Counted from the stretch's first letter, positions 7,869 to 14,989 are shown. The stretch is 26,908 nt of DNA from Thiobacillus sp. UBA2186 (GCA_002327405.1 DCVO01000081.1:1-26908); one strand, 5' to 3'. Program-made: numbers and translations. Notes: generated by a model not told the origin, from the sequence alone.

Positions 7869-7888
7869 CGGGCCGGATTTCCGGCCCG
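7869..7888 (+). other. Strong hairpin between hpf and ptsN
   Basis: CGGGCCGG (7869-7876) pairs perfectly with CCGGCCCG (7881-7888) over a 4-nt loop. There is no T tract after it, so it is more likely an mRNA-stabilising or processing element than a terminator. It lies 12 bp ahead of the ptsN start codon. Confidence 0.5.
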
Positions 7889-7900
7889 GGCCAAGAGCCT

Positions 7901-8353
7901 ATGAACCTGATTGCGCCACTCCTCAGCCAGGCCGGCATCGTCGCCGACCAGACATTTTCCAGCAAAAAAAAATTGCTTGAGCATGCCGCTGACCTGTTCG
8001 AGCGGCTGATCGGCCTCAAGCGTCAGGAAGTTTTCGACAGCCTGTTCGAACGCGAACGTCTCGGCTCCACGGCGCTGGGCTACGGCGTGGCAATTCCGCA
8101 CGGCCGCATCAAGAGCCTGAAAGAGGCCGCAGGCGCTTTCTACCGCCTGCGGCCGCCATTGGAGTTCGATTCTCCCGATGGCCTTCCAATCGATCTGTGT
8201 TTCATCCTGCTGGTTCCGCAGAATGCAAACGAGCTGCATCTCCAGATCTTGGGCGAGCTTGCGCAAATGCTGGGCGACGCCGGCATGCGCGAGCGCCTGC
8301 TCGCCGCCGAGCCGGCTGAATTGCACAAGCTGCTGACCACATGGACGCCCTGA
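7901..8353 (+). CDS. ptsN: Nitrogen PTS EIIA component PtsN (EIIA-Ntr)
   Basis: EIIA-Ntr is the terminal phosphate acceptor of the nitrogen PTS and regulates other proteins according to its phosphorylation state. The 150-aa product is a PTS EIIA type-2 domain. The phosphorylated histidine is in the motif GYGVAIPHGR (about residues 64-73), and LCFILLVPQ and LGELAQML are further family segments. ATG 7901 gives the usual N-terminus (MNLIAPLL); the reading frame is open upstream but would extend into the hairpin. It overlaps hprK by 13 bp. Enzyme I-Ntr and HPr/NPr are not in this window. Confidence 0.94.
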   Translation: MNLIAPLLSQAGIVADQTFSSKKKLLEHAADLFERLIGLKRQEVFDSLFERERLGSTALGYGVAIPHGRIKSLKEAAGAFYRLRPPLEFDSPDGLPIDLCFILLVPQNANELHLQILGELAQMLGDAGMRERLLAAEPAELHKLLTTWTP

Positions 8354-9288
8354 GCATCGTTACGGTCGACAAGCTGTTTCGTGACAATGTCGATGCGCTG
8401 GACCTGATCTGGCTTACCGGCCATGACGGCGGCAGGCGTTCGCTCACTTCCGAGGCCCTGCATAAAACCAATCTGGCGCCGATCGGGCATCTGAATCTGG
8501 TGCATCCCAACCGCGTACAGGTGCTCGGCAGCGCGGAAATGGACTACTTGCGCAAACTCAGCGCAGATGCGCTGGAAGAGGCGCTGCACCACCTTTTTTC
8601 CGAAGAGCTTGCCGCCGTAGTGGTGGCGGAAGGCGAGGAGCCGCCGGCAGTTCTTCGGGAAACTGCCAGCAATACGAATACCCCGTTGTTCGTTTCCACG
8701 CATTCCAGCCCGTCGGTGGTTTCGCACTTGAGCCATTATCTGATGCAGAACCTGGCGGAAACCACGGTTGTGCACGGCGTGTTCATGGAAGTTACCGGTG
8801 TGGGCGTGCTGATCCAGGGCGAGGCGGCGGTCGGCAAGAGCGAACTGGCGCTGGAACTGGTTACGCGCGGACATCGGCTCATTGCCGATGATGCAGTCGA
8901 ACTGCGCCATGTCGCGCCGGACACTCTGGAGGGTAGCTGTCCGTCCATGTTGCGCGATTTTCTGGAAGTGCGCGGCCTGGGCATTCTCAATATCCGCTCG
9001 CTGTTCGGCGAAACTTCGGTCAAGCTCAAAAAGAATCTCAAGCTTATCGTCATGCTGGTCAAACCAGGCACGGGCAGCGAGCCGATAAATCGTCTCGACA
9101 TGGAAGCCTCCAAAACCGGCATACTCGGCGTGGATGTGCTGACCGTGCGCATCCCGGTTGCGGCCGGCCGCAACCTTGCCGTGCTGGTGGAGGTTGCAGT
9201 GCGCAACCAGATACTCAGAAGCCGCGGAATCGACCCGGTTTCCGAACTCATGGCGCGTCAGGAAGCATTCATGGAAGAGGAATCCTGA
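8341..9288 (+). CDS. hprK: HPr kinase/phosphorylase
   Basis: HprK phosphorylates, or dephosphorylates by phosphorolysis, a serine of HPr-type proteins. In betaproteobacteria it is found with an incomplete PTS that acts in regulation rather than sugar uptake. The 315-aa product has the N-terminal regulatory domain (about 1-130) and the C-terminal kinase domain with Walker A GEAAVGKSE (about 160-168). The HprK signature segment is RGLGILNIRSLFGE (about 210-224). The start overlaps ptsN by 13 bp, and the TGATG overlap with rapZ indicates coupling. HPr itself is not encoded here. Confidence 0.95.
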   Translation: MDALSIVTVDKLFRDNVDALDLIWLTGHDGGRRSLTSEALHKTNLAPIGHLNLVHPNRVQVLGSAEMDYLRKLSADALEEALHHLFSEELAAVVVAEGEEPPAVLRETASNTNTPLFVSTHSSPSVVSHLSHYLMQNLAETTVVHGVFMEVTGVGVLIQGEAAVGKSELALELVTRGHRLIADDAVELRHVAPDTLEGSCPSMLRDFLEVRGLGILNIRSLFGETSVKLKKNLKLIVMLVKPGTGSEPINRLDMEASKTGILGVDVLTVRIPVAAGRNLAVLVEVAVRNQILRSRGIDPVSELMARQEAFMEEES

Positions 9289-10124
9289 TGCAGTTGGTGT
9301 TGGTGTCCGGGCTATCCGGATCGGGCAAAAGCATTGCCAGCGCCGTGCTCGAGGATTCCGGCTATTACTGTATCGACAACCTGCCGCTGTCCCTGGTCGA
9401 GCAAGTCGTGCTGCACCTGTCACGGGCCGGTCAGGAAAAAATAGGCATCGCTGTCGATGCGCGCGGCGGCGAGGATTTCGCCGGTTTCCCGGCGCTGGTG
9501 GACAGGCTCAGGGAGGCTGGTTTCGATGTGCGCGTGATTTTCCTGGAGGCCAAGACGCCTACCCTCGTCAAGCGCTTTTCCGAAACACGCCGCAAGCACC
9601 CCCTGACATCGGACAAGGTTTCGCTTCCGGAAGCCATCGATCTGGAGCGCGACAAGCTGGTCGATGTCATGCAGCACGCGCACCGCATCGACACCAGCGA
9701 TCTTGCGCCGAGCGCCTTGTCTCTTTGGGTCAAGGACCTGGTCGCGCAGGATCGTTCGCGCATCACGCTGCTGTTCCAGTCCTTCGGCTACAAGCACGGC
9801 ATCCCGCTGGATGCCGATATCGTGTTTGACGTGCGTTGCCTGCCCAATCCGCATTACGTGCCGGAACTGCGTCCGCTGACCGGAAAGGATGAGGCCGTGC
9901 GCGCTTATATCGAGGCCAGCCCCGACGCCATGAAAATGCTGGCGGATATTCGCAGCTACGTCGAAAGCTGGCTGCCCTGCTTCATTCGGGACAATCGCGC
10001 CTATCTGACCGTGGCGATTGGCTGTACCGGCGGGCAGCATCGATCGGTATATTTTGTCGAGTCGCTCGGCCGCTCGTTTCGGGATGCCGAGCAAGTGCTG
10101 GTGCGCCACCGTGAACTCACTTAG
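9288..10124 (+). CDS. rapZ: RNase adapter protein RapZ
   Basis: In enterobacteria RapZ presents the sRNA GlmZ to RNase E and so tunes glucosamine-6-phosphate synthesis; its role in betaproteobacteria is less clear. The 278-aa product has Walker A GLSGSGKS (about 8-15), the segment YYCIDNLPLSL, and the C-terminal domain with GCTGGQHRS (about 245-253) and RHREL at the end. GAGGAA just ahead of the TGATG junction serves as its Shine-Dalgarno. It overlaps the hprK stop by 1 bp and the next gene by 14 bp. Confidence 0.95.
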   Translation: MQLVLVSGLSGSGKSIASAVLEDSGYYCIDNLPLSLVEQVVLHLSRAGQEKIGIAVDARGGEDFAGFPALVDRLREAGFDVRVIFLEAKTPTLVKRFSETRRKHPLTSDKVSLPEAIDLERDKLVDVMQHAHRIDTSDLAPSALSLWVKDLVAQDRSRITLLFQSFGYKHGIPLDADIVFDVRCLPNPHYVPELRPLTGKDEAVRAYIEASPDAMKMLADIRSYVESWLPCFIRDNRAYLTVAIGCTGGQHRSVYFVESLGRSFRDAEQVLVRHRELT

Positions 10125-10488
10125 ACAGCTCGTTCGGCCGGGCGATCTGCTGGTGCTGGTATTTGCAAGCCTTCTCACAGCAGGATTCTTTTTTCATGCC
10201 TGGACAGCGCCGACGGGAAGCACGGTGGTGGTTCGGGCGCAGGGCAGGGTGATGGTGCGCGCTGCGCTGGAACGCGATGCCGATTATTCCGTCCCCGGGA
10301 CGCTGGGCATCAGCAGAATCGAGATACGCCAGGGCCGCGCCCGTGTCGCCGCCGACCCCGGGCCGAGACAGGTATGCGTCAAGCAGGGCTGGGTAAGCCG
10401 GGCCGGCGAAGCGGCCTTGTGCCTGGCCAATCAGGTGAGCCTGGAAATAGGCGGTCATGACAAGGCCTTCGATACGGTGAGCTTTTGA
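10111..10488 (+). CDS. NusG domain II-containing membrane-anchored protein (EetA-like)
   Basis: The 125-aa product has one N-terminal membrane segment (about residues 11-28) and an extracytoplasmic NusG-II domain. The family pattern is visible as RIEIRQGRARVA, then QVCVKQGWVSRAGE, then ALCLANQVSLEI. This resembles the family consensus with a Cys ahead of K-x-G and a Cys-Leu-Pro-Asn segment. The usual extra Cys before the first one is replaced here (GPRQVC), so one likely disulfide partner differs. I chose GTG 10111, inside the end of rapZ, because it places the membrane helix at the N-terminus. The next gene encodes a Gx-transporter, its usual partner. Such pairs are called EetA/EetB in Gram-positive flavin-based electron transfer. 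Function here is inferred only. Confidence 0.75.
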   Translation: MNSLRQLVRPGDLLVLVFASLLTAGFFFHAWTAPTGSTVVVRAQGRVMVRAALERDADYSVPGTLGISRIEIRQGRARVAADPGPRQVCVKQGWVSRAGEAALCLANQVSLEIGGHDKAFDTVSF

Positions 10489-11030
10489 TGCCGGCGCGTG
10501 AAATCCGCCTTGCCGTGACAACTGAGGACCGCCGCATCGCGGCGCTGGCCGCATTGGCCGTCGGCCTTTCGCTTGCGGAGGCGGCCGTGCCAACGCCGAT
10601 TCCCGGCGTCAAGCCCGGCCTTGCCAACATAGTCATCCTGCTGGTCATGCTGCGCTACGGGCTTGCCGCGTCCGTCTGGGTCATGGCCATCCGCCTGCTG
10701 GCGGCCGGCCTGATGCTGGGAAGCTTCCTCTCGCCCGGTTTCTGGCTTGCGGCTGCCGGAGCGGCGGCGAGTATGGGCGTGCTTTGCCTCGTTCGCTATT
10801 TGCCGAATGCGCTGTTCGGCCCGGTTACATTCTCGGTGTCGATGGCGTTCGCGCATGTCGCCGGACAACTTGTTCTCGCCAAGCTGTGGCTTTTCGCCGT
10901 TGCCGACATCAGCCTGCTGGTGCCGGTGTTCGCGCTGGCCGCGCTCGTTTTCGGCGCGGTGAACGGCCTGATCGTCGCAAGACTGATTGCGGATGAACGC
11001 ATGCCGGGCGCACAATCGGCCCATGCTTAA
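10488..11030 (+). CDS. Gx transporter family membrane protein (EetB-like)
   Basis: The 180-aa product is highly hydrophobic, with about five or six membrane helices, and has the Gx_transp hallmark near its start (AAVPTPIPGVKPGLANIVIL). These proteins are often annotated as heptaprenyl diphosphate synthase component I, but their form is that of a small ECF-type membrane protein. ATG 10488 overlaps the previous stop by 1 bp (TGATG), so the two products are probably made together. The end overlaps ubiX by 8 bp. Substrate is unknown. I infer a flavin- or quinone-linked redox role from the EetA/EetB analogy. Confidence 0.8.
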   Translation: MPAREIRLAVTTEDRRIAALAALAVGLSLAEAAVPTPIPGVKPGLANIVILLVMLRYGLAASVWVMAIRLLAAGLMLGSFLSPGFWLAAAGAAASMGVLCLVRYLPNALFGPVTFSVSMAFAHVAGQLVLAKLWLFAVADISLLVPVFALAALVFGAVNGLIVARLIADERMPGAQSAHA

Positions 11031-11631
11031 AACGATCACGCTTGCGTTTACCGGCGCATCCGGCCTGGCCTATGGATTGCGCCTGCTTGAAAACCTGCTC
11101 GCGCAGGGAGCGCATGTTCGCTTGCTGGTCTCGCAGGCGGCGCATGTGGTGGCAGCCCAGGAACTGCGGCTGACCCTGCCGTCCCGCCCGCCCGAATTGG
11201 AAGCCTGGCTGCATGAGCGTTACCCCGACCATCCCGGCAACCTGCGCGTATACGGGCGCGAAGACTGGTTTGCACCTGTCGCCTCCGGCAGCGGGGCGAG
11301 CGAGGCGATGGTGATATGCCCCTGCTCCATGGGTACGCTGGCGGCGATTGCGCAAGGGCTGTCCGACAAGCTGATCGAGCGCGCCGCGGACGTGATGATC
11401 AAGGAGAACCGCAAGCTTATCCTGGTGCCGCGCGAAACGCCTTTTTCCGCCTTGCATCTCGAAAACATGTTCAAGCTTTCCCGCCTGGGGGTCGTTATTC
11501 TTCCGGCCAATCCCGGCTTTTACCATCACCCCCAGCGCATCGAAGACCTGATCGATTTCATCGTTGCGCGCATCCTCGACCAACTGGGCATGCAAAACGA
11601 GTTGGTTCCCCGTTGGGGCGAAGTACGATAA
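11023..11631 (+). CDS. ubiX: Flavin prenyltransferase UbiX
   Basis: UbiX joins a dimethylallyl group to FMN, making the prenylated cofactor needed by UbiD-type decarboxylases, for example in ubiquinone synthesis. The 202-aa product has the flavoprotein motif FTGASGLAYGLRLLE at the N-terminus, the central segment ICPCSMGTLAAIAQGLSD, and the conserved KLILVPRETPFSALHLENM and ILPANPGFYHHP. ATG 11023 was chosen because it sits immediately before the flavin-binding strand. It overlaps the Gx-transporter gene by 8 bp. No ubiD is present in the window. Confidence 0.95.
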   Translation: MLKTITLAFTGASGLAYGLRLLENLLAQGAHVRLLVSQAAHVVAAQELRLTLPSRPPELEAWLHERYPDHPGNLRVYGREDWFAPVASGSGASEAMVICPCSMGTLAAIAQGLSDKLIERAADVMIKENRKLILVPRETPFSALHLENMFKLSRLGVVILPANPGFYHHPQRIEDLIDFIVARILDQLGMQNELVPRWGEVR

Positions 11632-11640
11632 CCACAGTCA

Positions 11641-12249
11641 ATGTTTGAAAAACTGAGTAATCTGTTTACGCCGGCGGTGCGCAGCCTGCCGCTGTTTCCG
11701 CTCTCCTCGGTGCTGTTTCCCGGCGGGCGCATGCCGTTGAAGATTTTCGAGCAGCGCTATCTCGACCTTGCCAAAACCTGCCTCAAGGACAACAGCACCT
11801 TCGGCGTATGCGGCATCCGCGAGGGCGGCGAGGTCGGCGAGCCTGCGGTTCCATACGAAGTCGGCACCGAGGCGCGCATTGTCGAATGGGACATGCCGCA
11901 GCCCGGCATATTCCATGTCATCGTGGAAGGCCTTGAGCGCTACATCGCGCGCAGTTGGGAGGCCCAGACCAACGGATTGCTGGTTGCGGAAACCGAGGAA
12001 GTCAGCGCAGAAAAGCCTTGCGATATTCCGGGCGATCTCAGGCTCTGCGCCGAGGTGTTGAAGCATCTGCTGGCCGACCACCGGATCGAGCCACCGCAAA
12101 CGCATTATGAGGACGCGGTCTGGGTAGGCTATCGTCTGTCCGAACTGCTGCCTTTCAAACTCAAGGTCAAACAGGATCTGCTGGAAATGAATGACAGCGT
12201 CACGCGTTTGCGCATCATCGACCAGTTCCTGCGCCAGAACGCCAAATAG
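11641..12249 (+). CDS. LON substrate-binding-domain protein (LonN-type)
   Basis: The 202-aa product consists of a single LON N-terminal domain without the AAA+ or protease parts of Lon. The start LPLFPLSSVLFPGGRMPLKI and IFEQRYLDL are diagnostic, and FGVCGIREGGE and VIVEGLERY follow. Such stand-alone proteins are common in proteobacteria and are often annotated as peptidase S16, although they lack catalytic residues. Their role is not settled. It starts 9 bp after ubiX and is probably in the same transcript. Confidence 0.9.
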   Translation: MFEKLSNLFTPAVRSLPLFPLSSVLFPGGRMPLKIFEQRYLDLAKTCLKDNSTFGVCGIREGGEVGEPAVPYEVGTEARIVEWDMPQPGIFHVIVEGLERYIARSWEAQTNGLLVAETEEVSAEKPCDIPGDLRLCAEVLKHLLADHRIEPPQTHYEDAVWVGYRLSELLPFKLKVKQDLLEMNDSVTRLRIIDQFLRQNAK

Positions 12250-12262
12250 CCGGCGCGCCGGC
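12249..12262. other. 14-bp perfect palindrome after the LON-domain gene
   Basis: GCCGGCGCGCCGGC overlaps the last base of the TAG stop. A hairpin here would be GC-only and is not followed by a T tract, so termination is doubtful. It may be an mRNA 3'-end stabiliser or a protein-binding site. Confidence 0.35.
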
Positions 12263-12361
12263 CATTCTTCTGCAAGATCGTCACTGCTGAACCATACGGC
12301 TCTAGAATGGTCGGAGTGTCCATGCCGATGTTCCGGCCATGTTGAAGCCAATAGACAAACG

Positions 12362-12922
12362 ATGAGCAAAGCCTTTACCAGGGAAAACGATGCTGCGCCC
12401 GAAGACGATGAAGAAGAGGGCGTTAGCGCGCTGCCTGCGGGCGTCAAGAATTACATGACCCCCGCCGGACACGCGCGCATGAAAGCCGAGTTCGACCAGC
12501 TCTGGAAGCAGGAGCGCCCCAGGCTGGTGGAAACCATCGCCTGGGCGGCAAGCAACGGCGACCGCTCGGAGAACGGCGACTACATCTACGGCAAGAAGCG
12601 CCTGCGGGAAATCGACCGGCGCCTGCGCTACCTCGGAAAGCGTTTGGAGAACACGGAAGTCGTCAATCCTGCGGTACGCGAGGAAACCGACCGGATCTTC
12701 TTTGGCGCCACGGTCACGGTTCTGGACGACCTGGGCGCGGAAGCCACCTATGCGATCGTCGGCATCGACGAGGCCGAACCGTCGAAAAACCGCATCTCCT
12801 GGGTTTCGCCCATGGCGCGTACGCTCTTGAGGGCGCGCGAAGGCGACACGGTCACGCTGATGACGCCGGCGGGCAAGCGCGAGCTGGAAATCCTGGAAGT
12901 GCGCTACAGCGCGATCGACTGA
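12362..12922 (+). CDS. greB: Transcription elongation factor GreB
   Basis: GreB stimulates cleavage of backtracked transcripts by inserting its coiled coil into the secondary channel of RNA polymerase. The 186-aa product has the acidic-tip motif NGDRSENGDYIYGKKRLREI typical of GreB, with the long coiled coil around it, and the C-terminal FKBP-like domain (ISWVSPMARTLLRAREGD). An acidic N-terminal extension of about 30 residues (EDDEEEG) precedes the usual start of the domain. ATG 12362 is chosen as the start because the upstream frame is weak. The gene converges with trmB across 6 bp, with no terminator visible between them. Confidence 0.93.
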   Translation: MSKAFTRENDAAPEDDEEEGVSALPAGVKNYMTPAGHARMKAEFDQLWKQERPRLVETIAWAASNGDRSENGDYIYGKKRLREIDRRLRYLGKRLENTEVVNPAVREETDRIFFGATVTVLDDLGAEATYAIVGIDEAEPSKNRISWVSPMARTLLRAREGDTVTLMTPAGKRELEILEVRYSAID

Positions 12923-12928
12923 GCGGTG

Positions 12929-13618
12929 CTAATGCTTCCCGAACAACAGGTCCCATACCCCATGGCCGAGATCGAGCCCGCGCTGCTCGAACTTGGTGAC
13001 CGGGCGCCATTGCGGGCGAGGGGCAAAGCCATCGGCAGTATTTCTTAGCTGCGGTTCGGCGCTCAATACTTCCAGCATTTGCAGCGCGTAGTCTTCCCAG
13101 TCGGTGGCACAGTGCAGATACCCGCCGGGCGCGAGTTTTTGCGCCAGCAAGGCCACGAAATCGGGTTGGACCAGGCGCCGCTTGTGGTGGCGCTTCTTCG
13201 GCCAAGGGTCGGGGAAGTAGATATGGATACCGGCCAAGGCACTATCGGCAAGCATGTTGGTAAGGACTTCCACCGCATCGTGCTGGACGATGCGGACATT
13301 GCTTAATCCGCGCGCCTGGATTTCCTTGAGCAGGCTGCCCACGCCGGGTGTATGCACTTCCACGCCCAGGAAGTTGCCGTGCGGATGCGCCTCGGCAATT
13401 TCGGCCGTGGTGCGGCCCATGCCGAAGCCGATTTCCAGGATGGTCGGGGCGATACGGCCAAAAGTCGCGGCAAGGTCGAGCGGAGCAGATGTATAGGCGA
13501 TACCCCAGTGCGCCATGCCGTCGTCGTAAGCGCGGCGCTGGGCATCGGACATCCTGCCCTGACGCAGGACATAGCTTCGGATGCGCCTTTGCGGCGCGTC
13601 TTGATCGGCTGTTTCCAA
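12929..13618 (-). CDS. trmB: tRNA (guanine-N7-)-methyltransferase TrmB
   Basis: TrmB methylates G46 in the variable loop of tRNA using S-adenosylmethionine. The 229-aa product has IRSYVLRQGR near the N-terminus, the SAM-binding motif ILEIGFGMGRTT, the family signature YFPDPWPKKRHHKRRL, and the C-terminal TKFEQRGLDLGHGVWDL. The likely start is a TTG at 13618, since the first downstream ATG would remove the conserved RQGR segment. The TTG lies 1 bp past the thiG stop, which fits translational coupling. Confidence 0.93.
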   Translation of the reverse strand: METADQDAPQRRIRSYVLRQGRMSDAQRRAYDDGMAHWGIAYTSAPLDLAATFGRIAPTILEIGFGMGRTTAEIAEAHPHGNFLGVEVHTPGVGSLLKEIQARGLSNVRIVQHDAVEVLTNMLADSALAGIHIYFPDPWPKKRHHKRRLVQPDFVALLAQKLAPGGYLHCATDWEDYALQMLEVLSAEPQLRNTADGFAPRPQWRPVTKFEQRGLDLGHGVWDLLFGKH

Positions 13619-13619
13619 T

Positions 13620-14402
13620 TCAGGAACCGATCAGGCCGGAAGTCGGACTGCTGGGGCTGGCGGTGTAGATCTTTTTCGGCATGCGCCCGGCGAGAAAGGC
13701 TTCGCGCCCGGCTTCCACGGCTTTCTTCATGGCCGAGGCCATCAGCACCGGATTTTGCGCGCCGGCGATGGCGGTATTCATCAACACCGCGTCGCAGCCC
13801 AGTTCCATGGCGATGGCGGCATCCGATGCGGTGCCCACGCCAGCGTCGACCACCACCGGCACCTTGATTCGGTCGATGATGATCTGCAGGTTCCACGGAT
13901 TGAGGATGCCCATGCCGGAGCCGATGAGCGAGGCCAGCGGCATGATCGCCACACAGCCGATGTCTTCCAATTGTTTGGCGATGATGGGGTCGTCGGAAGT
14001 GTAGACCATGACCTGGAAACCGTCCTTGACCAGGATTTCAGCGGCCTTGATGGTTTCCACCACGTTGGGGTACAGGCTTTGCGGATCGCCCAGCACTTCC
14101 AGCTTGACCAGGCTGTGGCCGTCCAGCAGTTCGCGCGCAAGGCGCAAGGTGCGGATGGCCTCGTCCGCAGTGTAGCAGCCTGCAGTGTTGGGCAGGTAGG
14201 TGTACTTGGATGGCGGCAGGGCATCGAGCAGCGACGGCTGGCCTGCATCCTGTCCGATATTGGTGCGGCGAATGGCCACCGTGACGATTCCAGCGCCGCT
14301 CGCTTCCACGGCGCACCGGGTTTCGTCGAAATCCTTGTACTTGCCGGTTCCCACCAGCAAGCGCGAAGAATAGGGTTTGCCTGCAATAATCAGTTGATCC
14401 AT
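13620..14402 (-). CDS. thiG: Thiazole synthase ThiG
   Basis: ThiG builds the thiazole phosphate ring of thiamin from deoxyxylulose phosphate, dehydroglycine and ThiS thiocarboxylate. The 260-aa TIM-barrel product shows SRLLVGTGKYKDF at the start, the Schiff-base lysine in VKLEVLGD, and phosphate-binding segments PLASLIGSGMGI and VDAGVGTASDAAIAMELG. It is preceded by thiS with a 12-bp gap and followed by trmB, a common betaproteobacterial arrangement. Other thiamin genes (thiC, thiE, thiO/thiH) are not in the window. Confidence 0.96.
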   Translation of the reverse strand: MDQLIIAGKPYSSRLLVGTGKYKDFDETRCAVEASGAGIVTVAIRRTNIGQDAGQPSLLDALPPSKYTYLPNTAGCYTADEAIRTLRLARELLDGHSLVKLEVLGDPQSLYPNVVETIKAAEILVKDGFQVMVYTSDDPIIAKQLEDIGCVAIMPLASLIGSGMGILNPWNLQIIIDRIKVPVVVDAGVGTASDAAIAMELGCDAVLMNTAIAGAQNPVLMASAMKKAVEAGREAFLAGRMPKKIYTASPSSPTSGLIGS

Positions 14403-14414
14403 GGGTTTTCCAGT

Positions 14415-14624
14415 TCAGCCGCCGCCTACGGCAACCACGATTTCCAGTTTGTCGCCATTCTCGAGCGCAAGCTCGTTATGCTTGCTGCGCGGTACGATTT
14501 CCCCGTTGCGCTCGATCGCCACGCGCTTGCCGGCATAGCCCAAGGTCTCGATCAGCCCGGACACGGTCATGGGCGCCGGAAAATTGCGGCTTTCACCGTT
14601 GATAAACAGGGAAAATGCTTCCAT
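14415..14624 (-). CDS. thiS: Sulfur carrier protein ThiS
   Basis: ThiS carries sulfur as a C-terminal thiocarboxylate to ThiG. The 69-aa product is a small ubiquitin-like protein ending in the required Gly-Gly (VAVGGG). Family segments include FPAPMTVSGLIE and VAIERNGEIVPRS. ATG 14624 was preferred over an upstream in-frame start at 14642 because it gives the usual N-terminus and length. It is divergent from the tRNA-Gly gene, with 67 bp between them. Confidence 0.94.
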   Translation of the reverse strand: MEAFSLFINGESRNFPAPMTVSGLIETLGYAGKRVAIERNGEIVPRSKHNELALENGDKLEIVVAVGGG

Positions 14625-14649
14625 TTGGCGAGAAATTAGCATTAAAATG

Positions 14650-14670
14650 CGAGTCCGATCTCAGGACTCG
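14650..14670. promoter_or_regulatory. Inverted repeat between thiS and tRNA-Gly
   Basis: CGAGTCC (14650-14656) and GGACTCG (14664-14670) are exact inverted repeats around 7 bp, in the 67-bp divergent gap. It could be an operator or a leader hairpin. It does not resemble a THI-box (TPP) riboswitch, for which there is no room. TAATTT (14680-14685) just ahead of the tRNA could be its -10 element. Confidence 0.3.
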
Positions 14671-14691
14671 GAAAAACCGTAATTTTACCAT

Positions 14692-14765
14692 GCGGGCGTC
14701 GTATAACGGCATTACCTCAGCTTCCCAAGCTGATGAAGAGGGTTCGACTCCCTTCGCCCGCTCCA
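14692..14765 (+). tRNA. tRNA-Gly (anticodon CCC)
   Basis: The cloverleaf is complete. Acceptor GCGGGCG (14692-14698) pairs with CGCCCGC (14755-14761), the anticodon stem TCAGC/GCTGA encloses the loop TTCCCAA, and the T arm contains GGTTCGACTCC. The discriminator T is followed by an encoded CCA (14763-14765). The anticodon CCC reads GGG glycine codons. Confidence 0.95.
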
Positions 14766-14770
14766 GATGG

Positions 14771-14799
14771 AAAAAAACCCGCGCTGGCGGATTTTTTTT
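14771..14799 (+). terminator. Terminator after tRNA-Gly
   Basis: An A-rich strand followed by CCGC (14779-14782) pairs with GCGG (14787-14790) and the following T tract, in the form of a short hairpin flanked by complementary A and T runs. It starts 6 bp after the tRNA CCA end. Confidence 0.65.
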
Positions 14800-14859
14800 G
14801 TTGCTTGTGGATTAAAGGTGCACGAAATCATGCTTGCCTGCCATTGGAGGGAAATAAAG

Positions 14860-14897
14860 TGCCATTGATCGGAAAAGCTTTTCGGGGCAATTTTTTT
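14860..14897 (+). terminator. Second terminator-like hairpin upstream of the DUF1631 leader
   Basis: A perfect 12-bp palindrome GAAAAGCTTTTC (14872-14883) is bracketed by TGCC (14860-14863) and GGCA (14886-14889) and followed by seven T (14891-14897). It may be a back-up terminator isolating the downstream leader from tRNA transcription. No gene lies between the tRNA and this hairpin. Confidence 0.5.
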
Positions 14898-14902
14898 ACG
14901 TT

Positions 14903-14954
14903 TAGACAGGAAGTAACGCATACTCTTTAAAGTTTTTGCTGCTATTACCCGTAA
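14903..14954 (+). promoter_or_regulatory. Candidate FliA (sigma-28) promoter, overlapping a possible sigma-70 promoter
   Basis: TAAAGTTT (14928-14935) is an exact match to the sigma-28 -35 element. After an 11-bp spacer comes ACCCGTAA (14947-14954), which matches 5 of 8 positions of GCCGATAA. The same region has a sigma-70 alternative: TAGACA (14903-14908) with a 17-bp spacer to TTTAAA (14926-14931). Either would start transcription shortly before the riboswitch motif and the DUF1631 gene. Confidence 0.45.
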
Positions 14955-14989
14955 TCTGGAGTATCGGGGAATGGGCTGTTCAGCCACCC

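Noticed and set aside
8140..9423. Minus-strand ORF of 427 codons opposite ptsN and hprK
   Set aside because: Antisense shadow in GC-rich DNA; the plus-strand genes carry full PtsN and HprK motifs.
14625..14691. TPP (THI-box) riboswitch ahead of thiS
   Set aside because: The gap is only 67 bp and lacks the conserved CTGAGA and ACCTGATCTGG-like blocks.
14712..14987. Minus-strand ORF of 91 codons over the tRNA-Gly and its downstream region
   Set aside because: Its last codons are the antisense of tRNA-Gly (the recurrent spurious motif GRRESNPLHQLGKL), and the rest covers terminators and the promoter region.
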